A program made the position numbers and the translations under genes. Source: Lindgomyces ingoldianus (taxonomy: Eukaryota; Ascomycota; Dothideomycetes; Pleosporales; Lindgomycetaceae). Taken from it: DNA of 64,000 nt. How positions within the stretch are numbered: position 1 is the stretch's first letter; each line of letters opens with the position of its first letter. Where the stretch lies: NCBI RefSeq assembly GCF_010093535.1, contig NW_022985162.1, positions 248,001 through 312,000 of the forward strand, in the 5' to 3' direction. The notes below the pieces were generated by a model. That model had not been told where the DNA came from. It saw nothing but the letters and a program-made list of their open reading frames with translations, and made no database searches. This document shows, piece by piece, positions 1 through 11,371 of this stretch.

Positions 1-217
1 GACACAAATAAGTCATTTTGGAATGAGAGCCTGAAGCTAAACTAAAACTTGATACTTACAAAAACGCCATGAGTTGCTAATTTTGTGAAAAGAATTTGCG
101 CCTACCAGCTGGACTGGGCCACGGAGTCTTCATACTGTTGAAGCTAGGATTGAAGCTAGGATTGCTTATGGAATTCAACTCTAGAGAATATTTGAGTCCT
201 CAAAGGGATTAGGAAAA

Positions 218-1068
218 CTAAAGTCCATTTTCTGCTTCTAATCTTAGTAGTCCGGATTTATGGTTCTCTCCTCTGGAAACACGAGAGGCTGGTATTATTG
301 AAGCTGATGGGACGGCCACAAAGACGAAGCGAATTCCAGAGGTATTGCGGTGGGGTTGCGGTCTAGCGGGTTGGAGAGGTTGAAAGTTGGGACGTTGGCA
401 GGATATGGTTAGCGAAGTCGGGAGCAAGCTGTTCCCTGCTCAGGGGTTGGAGTTGGTGCGTCCTCGGGAAGAACTGCATGGGTTTCCTCGTGAAGTGGTG
501 CCGTAGTCTTCGTTTCCAGATTGAATATCCTCAGGTCTTCTGATAATACAGCTGAAACATGTCCCCAGTCTTTCCCTCTGTCTTCTTTGCTAGAAAAGAG
601 TTGTTTGGGCACTTTCAAGTTTGCCTGGATAGGTTCTGACAGAGGCCCGCGCCTGTTGGGATGGCTAGCTGGTCCAGCGCTCTCGTGGTGAACAGGTGTT
701 TCCTGCGATGTACCCATATCAAACGAATTTTAGCTGTGCATGTGCCTGTGAGACGCAAAGCTCAATAAGTCGGAGTGAAAATCATATGAAGTGGTGTTGA
801 CTCTATCAGCCGCAGTTGTCTCGTCTAACAAGATACTTTCCGTGCTGCTGAAAATTTCTGCAATTTGACGTCCCAATCTTTCACCCAAAGCCTTCATTTC
901 TTCATCGATTAACTTTCTCAATTTCAACTCCATAATGGTTCGAAACCTTTCGTTATGAGAGCTTTCATAGCTTCGAGTAGGAGGCGAGCTAGGAGCCGTC
1001 ATTGAATAATTGTAGACTATGTAATGTAAGCATTGTAGGACATGTAAAGTTACAAGGGTAACTAGCAT
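218..1068 (-). pseudogene. unrecognised hypothetical gene, interrupted reading frame
   Basis: A minus-strand frame runs from a start near 1068 (or the internal Met at 1005) through a charged, helix-rich stretch (IMELKLRKLIDEEMKALGE) and then hits a TAA at 730-732. The same frame reopens immediately and continues as a polar sequence to a stop at 409. A further open stretch at 427-218 lies in another frame. I do not recognise the product. The continuity of frame across a single stop suggests either one nonsense change in a decaying gene or a small intron whose splice sites I could not place. No signal peptide or membrane segment is obvious in the Met-1005 version. Function unknown; it may not be a gene at all. 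Confidence 0.3.
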
Positions 1069-1998
1069 AGAGAAGGTGTCGAAGATTCACCCACTGTGGG
1101 AAAGATGAATTTGGAAACTTCCCCCCAATCCTTGAACTCCGATGCAGCACGTTGGCCTAGTTTGCGGGGCTATTGTCCTCGCTCATAGGAAATATCATCG
1201 GTAGAGATTATTTGTGGCGATGCCGATTTTCTTTTTGGCTCGCACTCACCTTCTACCTTCAAGTGTAGCCGCAGCTCGTCGTCATATGTGACCGTCACAT
1301 GACAACGTGGGCAAAAAAGCGGTTAGACATGTACTCGATGCATTTTCTCTCTGGATTTTGCCAATAAGTGCCTCACTTAACGCGATGGGCGTTGTCCCGC
1401 CCAGGGCCAGATTCCAATATTCACCATCTCGGCCTCGCCTTCCTGGTTACTCTCTGTCTCTTCATTCAACGCGTTATACCTGCACCATTTATGGGCGGTT
1501 AATCCGGGAGTCGAGCTTATCTGAAGCAAGAGTAAGTGGTGATCGGACATCGTAGATCAATCACGAAGGCTTACCGGACTCTTCGTTTTGCTCTTACTTA
1601 GTTTGCGTGACTCCAATCTGTTCAACTATGCTTTCTCATTCCCCACTCCTTGAAAACGTAGCCCCTAGATTTGTAACTGCGGCCTTAATATTTTGGATGA
1701 TTGAGTAAGATATATATAGTAGCTTTCATGAAGCAACAACAATGGAGTGACACAATAACAGGAATTAAGAAAGGAGCAGGTAAAGCTCGGTGTACAAGGA
1801 GATGAAGCCACTGATCTAAGATTTCCAATTTCAGTTACCCCAAATTAAGTCCTCCACTTCGGGCACCTTAATTTGAGATTAAGGACGGCGTACACTTTTT
1901 TCTCTCTCGGCTTTGCCTAAACATGTTCTATATATTGCATTGGAAAATTCAACTCATTATAAAGCTACTGAAACTGAATTTCCTCCCCCAATTTCTGC
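1069..1998. other. intergenic stretch, no gene seen
   Basis: About 930 bases with only short, low-quality open frames on both strands. It holds AT-rich runs near 1700-1730 (gatatatatagtag) and would include the 3' flank of the secreted-protein gene on its right. I see no RNA gene or repeat here. Confidence 0.5.
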
Positions 1999-3913
1999 CT
2001 AGGGGCACTTCTTTCCCTTCTTGCAAGGCTTTGATGGCGCACTTGAGGATTTTGGTGGATCAGCAGCTTTTGAAGACACAGGTGGTGGCGGTGGCGCAGA
2101 GGTTTTTATTGGAGCCGAGGAAGAAGGGGTTGGCTGGGAGGATATTGCCGGGGGTAGAGTTGAAGTACGCATCGTTGTGGCGGTGGGGGTGGAGGACGAG
2201 AATTTGGCAGTGCTAGAAGAAGAGGATAGTGCTGAGGAAGTGGATGAGGATGCGAGGGCACTGGAGGACGAAGATGGCGTCATGGAGGAGGCGGGGCTTG
2301 ATGCCGAAGATGAAGCTGAAGAAGATGGAGCGGAGGCACTCAAAGAAGTAGAAATAGATGAAACAGTCCCGCTGGAAATGGTAGACCCGGTCAAAGAAGT
2401 GGAAGAAGCAGAGCTAGTCGTAGAAGCTGCCCCAGAGGACAAAAAAGAAGCAGTAGTTGAAGGAATTCCAGTAACTGAAACAGAAGAAGAGGATCCAGTG
2501 GAAGAAGCTGGTCCAGTGGAAGAAACTGATCCAGTGGAAGAAACTGATCCAGTGGAAAAAGCTGATCCAGTGGAAGAAGCTGATCCAGTGGAAGAAGTTG
2601 ATCCCGTGGAAGAAGCTGATCCCGTGGAAGAAGCTGATCCAGTGGAAGAAGCCGATCCAGTGGAAGAAACAGATCCAGTGGAAGTAACTGACATCGAAGT
2701 AGACGACATCGACGACGACGAAGAGGTCCGCGAAACTAACTGGCAAGCGCCCGAGCGAGATGCTGAGCCAGACGGGGCGCGCTTCTGATTCTTTGAACAA
2801 GTCGCTTTCCACGTATGTTCATACATCTGATCCTCGAGCCAGACGCGATATATGGCTTCCTGAGGGTCCTTGCTCTTGAACGTGTTTTCATCCTCTTGGT
2901 CAGGATCATACTCCACGAGGATCTTGCCGTTCGATTGCTTAGAGAACTGCGGTAATTCATCTTCGGTTGGTTTGACGTATCGCCACCTCTTGACTGTGAC
3001 ACCACGGAAAGGAGCCCCAGCATTTTTTGTTAGGATGTCAATGAGTCCTTCGACCTTCTCGTCATACAGAAATTTTCCGTCGTCACCTTTGGGACTGGAG
3101 ACGTAGATTGTAGGATTTTCTTTCGAGTTGAGGATCTCGCCAGTTTGGGTCAGGGTACCGGGGCGAGTGAATCTGGAGCCGTATTGAGCGTTGTCATTAT
3201 TGAATACGTCGAGGATACGTTGTTGCCAGAGTTGGTTGTATAAATCGCTGCCGCCGATGAAACCCGGTTCCATCTAGAGAACATGTATCAGCCTTTCTCT
3301 CGATACGTGACGCTTCACCTCAGCATATTATTAGATAACGTGGAACATAACGGAGGAAGAGCCTATATGGTAAAACCCTTGCTAGAACTAGAGAGAAGGC
3401 CAACAGAGCGCAAAATTCTGTCCTGAATCTCCCTCCTGCTCTGTTCCACGTTAGGTGACAAGATGCAGTACTTACCAGATGAGTCATCCAAAAGCCTTTC
3501 TCAGATGCAATAACAATTCCAGTGCAACTAAAACACCATTAGTCCATGTTCCTTTCATACTAAGGATGATCCTACCCAACAAGCCCCTGAACAAAAGCTT
3601 TCTTCGCCATGTCCGCAAAGGTACCATGGATTGATACAGCGTCCACTTGCGTTGTAGCCCAATCAAGCTCCTGGCCTTTCGGGGGCTTCCACTCCTTAAT
3701 CATATCTGCAACATAAAACTTGGGCGTGGTGTCTAAGTCTTTCGGGCTATCGAGGTGACGTTCTTCAAGAGGAAATCCATCGCGTCTGACTTTTGCAGAA
3801 CATGAGAGGCCTTTACAATTGGCATCACAGATGAGAGTAGAGGCTCGAGAAGCAAGGGGAGATCCTTGAATAAGCAATGGAAGGGCTAGTAGAAGGAAGG
3901 ATAAATTGACCAT
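1999..3913 (-). CDS. secreted Ser/Thr-rich repeat protein (unknown function)
   Basis: Three exons: 3913-3576, 3527-3476 and 3273-1999, giving 554 aa. The N-terminus is a clear signal peptide (MVNLSFLLLALPLLIQG, then SPLASRA). The folded-looking N-terminal third has Cys residues and a motif GCTGIVIASEKGFW that is assembled only across the first splice (48-bp intron, branch site ACTAATG). After about residue 290 the protein becomes a long Ser/Thr-rich tail with hexapeptide repeats of the type SSTGSA, ending in a short Lys/Cys-rich tail (PCKKGKKCP). This looks like an extracellular or wall-associated protein with a heavily O-glycosylated stalk; no catalytic motif is seen. The second intron (3475-3274) is 202 bp and contains a MITE. 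The large frame on the opposite strand across the repeat is a shadow of the repetitive coding sequence. Confidence 0.75.
2497..2693 (-). repeat. 18-bp tandem repeat coding for an SSTGSx hexapeptide
   Basis: On the plus strand the unit is gatccagtggaagaagct with small variants, repeated about eleven times in frame. On the coding (minus) strand each unit gives one Ser-Ser-Thr-Gly-Ser-X hexapeptide. Near-identical units imply recent expansion or slippage; copy number is likely to vary between strains. Confidence 0.85.
3321..3468 (+). mobile_element. MITE copy A (148 bp), inside an intron
   Basis: One of four related ~145-bp copies in the window. It starts cagcat and ends gatgcag, followed by TA. 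Inside each end sits a perfect 11-bp inverted repeat, aacgtggaaca on the left (about 3337) and tgttccacgtt on the right (about 3441). It occupies most of the second intron of the secreted-protein gene; without it that intron would be 54 bp, the normal size here. The left flank is CT rather than TA, so the target duplication is not intact. Confidence 0.7.
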
Positions 3914-4113
3914 TTTGAATGAGTGACTAAAATGAAACGAATGACTGCTGTATGCAAAAGAACGAAGAAATGAAAAGAGAATGGCGCGGCTGATTCATGG
4001 CTCTTCGAAGTCGAAGAGGAGCCATATATACAATATTTGTGTGAGAGCGCGGACTTCTCGACCTGCAAGTACCACCACGCAAGCTATTCTTGAAGCCATC
4101 TACTCGACCGTTC

Positions 4114-4903
4114 GTACCCACAACCGCGGAAATTCGAAGGACTGAAGTCCGGTGCTTTTCTTTGCATAGGTGATGTCTGCGGAAAGTCAGACTGGCTCAC
4201 AGACGGCGCTAAACACTTTCAAGATTCCGCTAACCCAATTCGGACACTGCTAAACCAAGCCTTCTGTACCTCACCCTTCACGTCACCACTGTGCAACCAA
4301 AATTATCCCAAACAAGTTTCAACCCCATCGATCATCTCCAGGATTCGACTCCTTCCTTTGCTCAATTGCATGACAAACACAAAATCCGGGTGCCACAGTG
4401 CAAATCCTCAACCAAGTTTCGGCCCCAGCCGCTGACAGAAATCTCCGCGCCTGATGAGAAGGAGCAACTAAAAGAAGGCTAATACTGAAACACGAGCTTA
4501 TTGTGAGTGTCAAAACATGTTACTAATTATTTCTGAAGAGTGAGCAAGGTGTAAATACCGAAACGGTACCACAGTCTGGGAGGAGATCACCTGTACGACA
4601 GGGTTGCATTGGCGTAGTCTAGTGATTTCGAGACACCCACAATCATTCTTGCTTGAATAACTTCTTCGAGTATCTTGTCTTCCTCTACTCTTCTATTTTT
4701 GGAGGAGCTTCAAGAATAATCTTACCACACTCACGAACCCCGCAACCGCAGAAATTGCTCGCCCTCTGGAGTTCTATGCCCTCGCGCGTTCCATACCATA
4801 CCCCCTTACGAATTCCAAATATTTTCAACCCCCGCAGCCTCACGAGCTCCAAAGCTCACGTCAATTCTATCCCCCCCAAAAACCACCACCTCACCTTCCC
4901 AGC
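4114..4903. other. intergenic stretch, divergent promoter region
   Basis: About 800 bases between the secreted-protein gene (minus) and the ankyrin gene (plus). Only short open frames are present. The last 200 bases are rich in C and CT runs, as is common just upstream of fungal start codons. Confidence 0.5.
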
Positions 4904-5899
4904 ATGTCTACACCTACCTCCACTCCACCAAGTTCCCTCCCAAATCGCCCGCCCCACCCCAAAGCCCTCCTCAAGACTGCGATTCGCTCAGACTCCATCC
5001 CTCAACTCCTCGAATCTCTTGCCCTCGCACGCTCAAAATCCCCAGACACATTTTCCTCCTTTCTCGCCTCAACTCTCGTAGCCACTATCTCCGCCGGCTC
5101 AGTCCCACTTACGACCTACCTTCTGGAAACCGAAAACGCGGGCGGTTCTTTATCTCAAGTCACTGCTCAAGTTGTCTCTACTGCCCCATCGATAGGCTTG
5201 CTTGAGGTGCTGGTGAGGCATGGTTGGGATATTAACCACCAGGATCCGAAAGATATAATGCACAAAGGGCAGCGGCTTATTGACCGGGCGGTTCAGGATG
5301 AAGAGCTGGTTATGTGGCTAGTGGAGCATGGGGCGCGCGTGGATTTTCCAGACGTCGAGCCAGATCTGGAGAGATTGGAGGATTGGCCTGCGCCATTGCT
5401 AGAGACGTGTGCGGCGCTCGGGAGTCTGAAGACGTTTGTGTATTTGCTGGGTAAGGGCGCGAGGTTAGGACGGAGGACATTGCACCGAGCCGCCGGTGCA
5501 GGGGCACAGGTTGGTGCTGAACCAGACTCCCTATCGGCTTCCGACGACGGGAATATAAGCCCAAGAGGCGGCAGCCAAGATGGAGAAGACAGGAGCAGAA
5601 ACTACAAGAAACAGCGGGAACTAATTCTGCGATACCTGGTTGATGAACTACGCGTGAATATTAATCAGATAGATACGGACGTCCCTCGTGGTCATTGGTT
5701 TTATGGTTCCCCAATTAATTATGCGGCGAAGGAAAAGAAAGGGGCAGCCGTGGTGAGGTGGTTGCTAGAGAAGGGTGCAGACCCGACGATTAAGTCTTTG
5801 GATGGTGGTGAGTTGGGTATGGATGCGAAGGATTATGCGGAGGCGCATAGGTGTGAAGATGTTTGTGGGGTTTTCAGGGATTGGGAGGAGGGGAGGTAG
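4904..5899 (+). CDS. ankyrin-repeat protein
   Basis: Uninterrupted 331-aa frame. The start at MSTPTSTPP is preceded by a C-rich leader and fits the onset of coding bias. Ankyrin-type helices are visible along the chain: GLLEVLVRHGWDINHQD at about 105, LVMWLVEHGARVDFPD at about 137, LKTFVYLLGKGARLGRRTLHRAA at about 175 onward, and a C-terminal PINYAAKEKKGAAVVRWLLEKGADPT at about 275-300. A polar, probably disordered insert (about 205-235) separates the last two. No catalytic domain, signal peptide or membrane segment is seen, so it is most likely an intracellular protein-binding protein. A MITE lies just downstream. The partner is unknown. Confidence 0.8.
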   Translation: MSTPTSTPPSSLPNRPPHPKALLKTAIRSDSIPQLLESLALARSKSPDTFSSFLASTLVATISAGSVPLTTYLLETENAGGSLSQVTAQVVSTAPSIGLLEVLVRHGWDINHQDPKDIMHKGQRLIDRAVQDEELVMWLVEHGARVDFPDVEPDLERLEDWPAPLLETCAALGSLKTFVYLLGKGARLGRRTLHRAAGAGAQVGAEPDSLSASDDGNISPRGGSQDGEDRSRNYKKQRELILRYLVDELRVNINQIDTDVPRGHWFYGSPINYAAKEKKGAAVVRWLLEKGADPTIKSLDGGELGMDAKDYAEAHRCEDVCGVFRDWEEGR

Positions 5900-5990
5900 T
5901 GGGGCGGTGGTATTGGGAGGGCTGTGGAGCGGAAGGGAGAGAGAACCGGGAATTGGAGGTTGGTGTTGAGAACTGTCTCGAAAGACAGCA

Positions 5991-6135
5991 CTGCATATTG
6001 TTACCCAACGTGAAACATACCAGGGGTAAAGTAGGACAGAGATTTGTAACCTCTCAACACCCCCCATCATTCCAGCAAGAGGGCCAAGAGATAGACACTA
6101 CTCTGGTCATATACCACGTTAGGTAAGGAAGTGCA
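5991..6135. mobile_element. MITE copy D (~145 bp), downstream of the ankyrin gene
   Basis: Begins ctgcatattgttacccaacg and ends tataccacgttaggtaaggaagtgca. The two ends are imperfect inverted repeats of each other and match the ends of copies A-C (ctgcat..ttg....aacgtg.aac). It lies about 90 bp past the ankyrin stop codon, so it may sit in the 3' untranslated region. The interior is the most diverged of the four copies. Confidence 0.6.
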
Positions 6136-6261
6136 CTAGATAGCAGTGGAACTAGTTTTTCACGTTAGTACCTCAAAATCATGCATATACATCCACTAGG
6201 TAATATATAATTGGCATCGTAGTTTTCTGCCTGTTGAAGACTAGGATGAAGACTTGTAATT

Positions 6262-7194
6262 TCAATTGTGGATTGGCTTAAGCTTGCCGGGTACCTTTCG
6301 CAAACCTTCATAGAGAGCTAAAGCGGCAAGTGCTTTAGCATCTCGAGCACCCTCCCTCCACAGATCTTCAAGCTTGACCACCTTAAGCGTGATCCTCTCT
6401 CCCTCGTTCCTCAACCCAGTACATCTACCCCTCAGCCCGTCCAGGAAACTCCTAGGGACCCGTTTCTGCCACAGGAATAGCGGGATGAATTCATCGCAGG
6501 CTCCAGGGCTCGGGTACATGGCATTCTGTAGCTTCTCTTTGAAATCCTCTCCGCGGTCTTTCTCGGTCGTGAATGGGGAAGTCGATGTTCCTGTCAGGGC
6601 GAGGGATGTCATATCCTCAAGCTCGTCTTGAGGAACCACTAATGCCGTCTCTTCCTCGATCTCCTTTGCGGCCGCCCCGGTAAACGTCTCCCCGTCGAGC
6701 ATGCCTGCGGGGATTTCTGTGAACGCAAATGATGCAGCAGCAATGCGAGGTTGCACGGTTAGAATGACATATTTATCGATCTCGGTGCCCTTGGGCACGT
6801 CATCTGGTTGGAGGATCATCTACTAGTACTCAGCTTCAACTTTTGATGAGGCCATTCCGAGAAATCGAGTACTCACAAGCATGCCCACGCTTCCTCCTCG
6901 CAGAAACACAGCCCCGGGAAGCCAGTTCTTTTCATCGTCTTCGATCGTAGCCTGGATCTTGACGAACCCAAGCCTTTTCCCGAACCAGACCGCGGACTGG
7001 ACGTTGATACCACGGAGCTTGTATGGGGATGCGTGGAAGACGTGGTCTTTGTGTTTCTGCAAGTCTAGCGAGTGCTGAAGTGTGGTAATCCAGTTTTTGA
7101 AGGCTGGAAAGTTCAAGAGGTGGTCCTCGGTTACATCATGTGGCAAAGTGACTTTGTATGGTGGATATGGCTCTGGCAGTGTGAAGGTGGACAT
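6262..7194 (-). CDS. Nudix hydrolase, ADP-sugar pyrophosphatase type
   Basis: Two exons, 7194-6877 and 6819-6262, joined at a 57-bp intron (donor GTGAGT, acceptor TACTAGTAG); 291 aa. The Nudix box lies at about residues 145-167: GMLDGET, then AAAKEIEEETAL, with Lys where the consensus has Arg. The flanking features QPRI..AS.AF.EIPAGMLD and the C-terminal helix with ALALYEGL are those of the plant NUDT14-like / ADP-sugar hydrolase group. The family hydrolyses nucleoside diphosphate sugars such as ADP-ribose or ADP-glucose with Mg2+. The N-terminal 100 residues form the dimerisation/substrate half typical of that group. No targeting signal is seen; probably cytosolic. The exact substrate is inferred from family likeness only. 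Confidence 0.85.
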
Positions 7195-7652
7195 GCTGAC
7201 AGTGGCTTTTTTTAATTGCTGGTGAGGGGAGGCAATGCTGATAGGGAAGGGATGTGCAGTTAGTCGCAATCGCGAAAGGATGTAGATATGGACAAAAAAA
7301 ATAAGGACCTTTGCCTGATGAAACATAGTGTTCCGTAAGTCTACCACTTGTTGTGACTGTTGACAACGTCTTACAGGGTGAATGGATGTGGGGCGAAGCA
7401 AAGCCTGCAGGGGTCACAATGTGAGCCTTGTGGTGAATGCACCCCTGTACCCCCGCCTTCCCGGCTTCCAACCACTCCAGCTTTTACTTCACTCCACCTT
7501 TCAACTGAAGACAGGCTTCAGACCGCGAATAGGGTGTGGGAGGGATCTTCCAACCGCCTCTACAAGGCTTGTAAGACTTCAGCTATCTACAAGCTGGTCT
7601 CAGTCTCCAAAGCTGAACGCGTCCCCCCCGCATCCGCTGTCGAGGTCTCGCA
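7195..7652. other. divergent promoter between Nudix and RING genes
   Basis: About 460 bases. Short open frames exist on both strands but none continues into a recognisable domain. It probably carries both 5' untranslated regions. A poly-A/T run (aaaaaaaataagg near 7296) and pyrimidine-rich tracts are visible. An extra upstream exon of the RING gene cannot be excluded. Confidence 0.4.
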
Positions 7653-9276
7653 ATGGGTACCCTTACAGCCGATTGTCCACGTCTGGACTCCCACTGCCCG
7701 CACAAATTGGCAACGTCCTGCCGTCTTACCTCGATATCAAATTGCTGCGCGTGTGCCGACGAGCGTCCTCACTCCCGTACCTACTCAGTCTATATCGATG
7801 GCGTCGGTCTCGTCCAACGTGGGACGCGATGGCAGGGCTACTGCTGGTTCTGCAAAGGTACTATCTTCCTCCCAATCACACAAAGCACATATCCCCTCTC
7901 CCACCCCAACACTCCGAACAACACGTGAAATGAGCATCTTCTGACGTACGCAACCAGAATTCTGGAATAATCGCCTCGCCGCTACATACCCCCCCCTCCA
8001 CTCCTCCCAGACTCAGATTCCCTACATCCCAGACCAGACCGAGTTTCTAGAGCGCTGGTTCGAGTTTCACCAGGGGTACCGGATCGTGAAGCGTGCAGGC
8101 GGTATTGAGGACCGCATTGCTGTTGTCGGCGAGCCTTTAAAGGACGTGAGTCCCGGATTCCTACCGCGAACACTACATCAATTGAGGAGTAGGAGGGTCA
8201 ACGACCACAGGAGAGCCGAAAATAGGTTCAGGAGAGCACCGCTGGAGTCGGAGGTGGTGAGCGAGGAACCCCCGCACCAGGGCCTTGAGGACGCATTGGA
8301 TAGTCTACTCGAGGACGTCTCGGATCACGAGCCAGACGGGAGAGAAGTAAGGAGAGACGTACAGGAGCGGGAACGGAACTCAAATATGCCCCGCCGCGAC
8401 TCTACAGGGCTATCGAGGCCTCTTTCACGCACCGAAATCCATCTTCATCGTGCGCGGGATCGACTCATCCGCGTCTTTGGCACCCGAGAACAAATCGAGC
8501 AAGACGACTACCAATCACCCATCTCGACTATGTACAATCGAGCCTACGACAGATATCGACAGGCTGAGGACCGGCGGGCATCTGGCGATACTATTGCGCC
8601 ATCTTCCACTGCCTCCCTTTCGCCTCAGGAACGGGAAGATCTTGAGCAACAAGTCTTGTGGAGTATTCTTCGAGATTCGCGAGAGACACTAGCAGAAGGT
8701 GATGCCCCAGTCGGAAACCTCACGCCACATCCACGCCAGCTTTCCCGAACACTATCCGATGCAACCATCCTGTCAGAATTCGCAACTCCCCGTGGTGCAT
8801 CAGACCTGTCCCTTCCCTCAACTAACGCTTCGCCAAGCTCATCCATGACAACATCCTCCATGCCATCTTCATCCACTTCCTCATCGAGATCCGACCTCCA
8901 ACCTGCCCTCGACCATCTCACAGCCGAAATCAACCGCCTCCGCCAAGCCTCCGAAACCGTCGCATCAATCCGCCGCGCCATTGACGCACGTGATAGGGAA
9001 CGCGAGCGTGATCGTCCAGCACTGACGCTCGACAACCAACCAAACCGTCCCCCACCCTTGACGGACGAGGAAATGACCAAGAACTTGGCTTGCCAGATCT
9101 GCTATTCCCAGTTAGCAAATATCGCAGTTTTGCCCTGCGGACACATGATTATGTGTCAGTATTGTGCAGACGTGGTGATTCCGGTTAAGCATTCGCATTT
9201 GCCCGTTGAGAAGTCCAAGTGTCCGATGTGCAGGAAGGAAGTCAAGCAGAGGCACAAGATTCACGTTGGGTGTTAG
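7653..9276 (+). CDS. C3HC4 RING-finger protein, probable E3 ubiquitin ligase
   Basis: Two exons, 7653-7857 and 7958-9276, joined by a 100-bp intron (donor GTACTA, acceptor CAACCAG); 507 aa. The C-terminal end is a RING: CQICYSQLANIAVLPCGHMI, then MCQYCADV and KCPMCRKEV at about residues 447-490. A second Cys-rich patch (CCACADERP, then GYCWFCKEFW) lies near the N-terminus and is completed only by the splice, which supports the join. The middle is Arg/Glu- and Ser-rich and mostly disordered, with a short helical stretch (LTAEINRLRQASETVASIRR) that may form a coiled coil. C-terminal RINGs of this layout usually recruit E2 enzymes. The target is unknown, and the start could lie further upstream. 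Confidence 0.75.
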
Positions 9277-9579
9277 GGGTGGGAGAGAGCATTTCAATTT
9301 TAGGGAAGGGGGATATCAGAGTCTTTGCATAGGTCTGCCGGGAATGGATGGTGATCTATTCTTTATAGAATTGAGGAGAATTTACTGCTTGACGATAGAA
9401 GCTGTAGTAACTTATATGGCTTCCCCTGCACGTCACAATGGGATTCAAATCGAGTGCAGACCACTCGAGAAAGGATATTGCGATTCTGACAAACATAAAG
9501 AGTGTAAGTAAGATTAGGAACATGGACAAAGAACTACGAAAAATTGAATAACACATACAAATACAAATACTACAAAACA

Positions 9580-9768
9580 CTAAACAAAAGAAACCAAAAT
9601 CTTATGCATCAGCTGCTTCCTCAACAATAACAATATCAAAATACCCGCATACTTCTCCATGTCCTCCACCCCCTGTCCGGTCCTCGCTCTTCTTCCCCCA
9701 AGCTCAATCCTCGGACTCTCCAACCCCGAATTCATCTTAATCACCTCAAACATCACCTGCAACCGCAT
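9580..9768 (-). CDS. short hypothetical frame next to the transposon nest
   Basis: A 62-aa frame with a hydrophobic C-terminal stretch (AGILILLLLRK). It lies between the RING gene and the transposon nest and could be the truncated remainder of a gene cut by the insertion, or chance. No family recognised. Confidence 0.15.
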   Translation of the reverse strand: MRLQVMFEVIKMNSGLESPRIELGGRRARTGQGVEDMEKYAGILILLLLRKQLMHKILVSFV

Positions 9769-10738
9769 TTGCCCTTTATCAGGACTTGCTTCTGGAACCT
9801 TGGTCTGAAATAAAGCTCGTGGAGAGTCAGATGGTTCAGATCCAGAATTTCGTTACGATCGTACCCGTGGGGTTTAATAGAACGTAACTGTTACTGTTAG
9901 AAGTGTTTTTAATGCGCTGCCGGTGGCAATATAGTTTTGTTCTTTCTAATAGAGTGAATGAAAAGCAGCCTTGTAGGCAGTAATAGTTACTGCAGTAACA
10001 AGTGTTTCTTGAGGCTCTGGAGAGCTTAATTTGGACACAATGTTGCTAATATAGTCACGGAGCTTATTCAGTAAATTCTTAAGTGCTTTAGCAACCTAGT
10101 TGCGTTGTAGGTGCAGAGCCTTAATTATAGAGGGCAATAGGTAGTAAAGGTGGATCTATATATATTATTTAGCTTTCGCAGCAGCAAGCGTTACAGTCTC
10201 TAATATTAGTATAGAATTGTAAATTAGCTCCTTATTTTGCCTGCTTCTAGCCTTATTAAGCCCCAAGAAAGCGCCCCTAGCAAAGTTTTAGCAGTGCATT
10301 AATTTACCCTTCTACTACTACGCGCAAAACTCCTTCTGCAAGCGCAGCATTAAACCACTAAGAAATTAATTAGTACAGGCAGTTACTAAAGCAGCTAGAG
10401 CTTTATTAACTGTACAATAACAGAAGAAAATTCACTTTTGTTCTAACTGCTAAGAGATTGCTACAATCAGTTGTTAACAGTGTAAGGCCGCTGGTCCTTA
10501 CAAGGGTGATAATGCACCGCAAGGCCGGACGCGGCCTGTATTGGGTCAGGATTGCTTGATCCTTTGTTTCTAGCCTCGGTCTCTTTGTTTGACCCTGTCT
10601 ATTTAATGCTCTTCCGCTGCCTCCTTAGTTTGGTAGCGATTCGTCTCTCTTTTACATGCATATACGTTTTATCACTCTACTATTAACTCCTACTGCATGT
10701 TACTACTGCTAGCCTTACAAATAGTAGAAACAATACTA

Positions 10739-11371
10739 ACGTCCCTCCCTGCGTGCCGGAAAACCCACCGTGCCGGAAAATACGAGGGGTACTTTGACTT
10801 CAAGCGACTATAAATCTACATACACGTCTAGCTTCAATAAAATTATATGTAAATAATGTGCTGTAGCTACTTCTAAACATCTAGAATGTTTCCAATCTAT
10901 AAATTACATTCGTGTTATCGCCTTCTCACCTAATTCACACCAAGCCTTCTTTTATAGCGAACAATCTCTGCTAGCTGCTTAGCACCACTACTAGGCTTTT
11001 ACTGCTTATAAATTATATGTAAGGATCTTATATAGGCCTTAAAGCCTTATTATAATAACAGGAAGTCACCATAAGCTTTGTACCTGCTGTCGCGCGCAAA
11101 ATTCATACAAGGCCACCACCCCGGTCAGTACTTCTGATCGAACCAACTACCGATTTCGGCTAGTGCAAAACAACCCCGCGCCCACATAATCATAGCAGTG
11201 TAATTTACTTGTAATGACTGTAAGACTTGTGGCTGTGCAGAGTCTTAGCGTGCTGGCCGACCCCAGCCCCACAGCCTTGCGATCCCCACTCAACCTCAGC
11301 CTTGCCTTCAGTTAACCAACTCAACTCTCTCCACAACCCTATGGCTGGAGCGGGTCGGCCGCCCTCCCTGC
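10739..11371 (+). repeat. left terminal inverted repeat arm
   Basis: Matches the reverse complement of 13671-14284 along its whole length, including stretches such as ccggaaaatacgaggggtac, ctagtgcaaaac and cctatggctggagcgggtcgg. It is AT-rich in its outer half and GC-rich in its inner 180 bp. Differences from the other arm are mostly transitions plus small indels. Confidence 0.75.

Noticed and set aside
2021..2788. 255-aa acidic frame (VEETDPVEEADPVEE repeats) on the plus strand
   Set aside because: It is the antisense reading of the 18-bp repeat in the secreted-protein gene, which has a signal peptide and valid splices on the other strand.
8625..9080. 151-aa Arg/Ser-rich minus-strand frame
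   Set aside because: Shadow of the RING-protein coding region; no domain and no independent start context.
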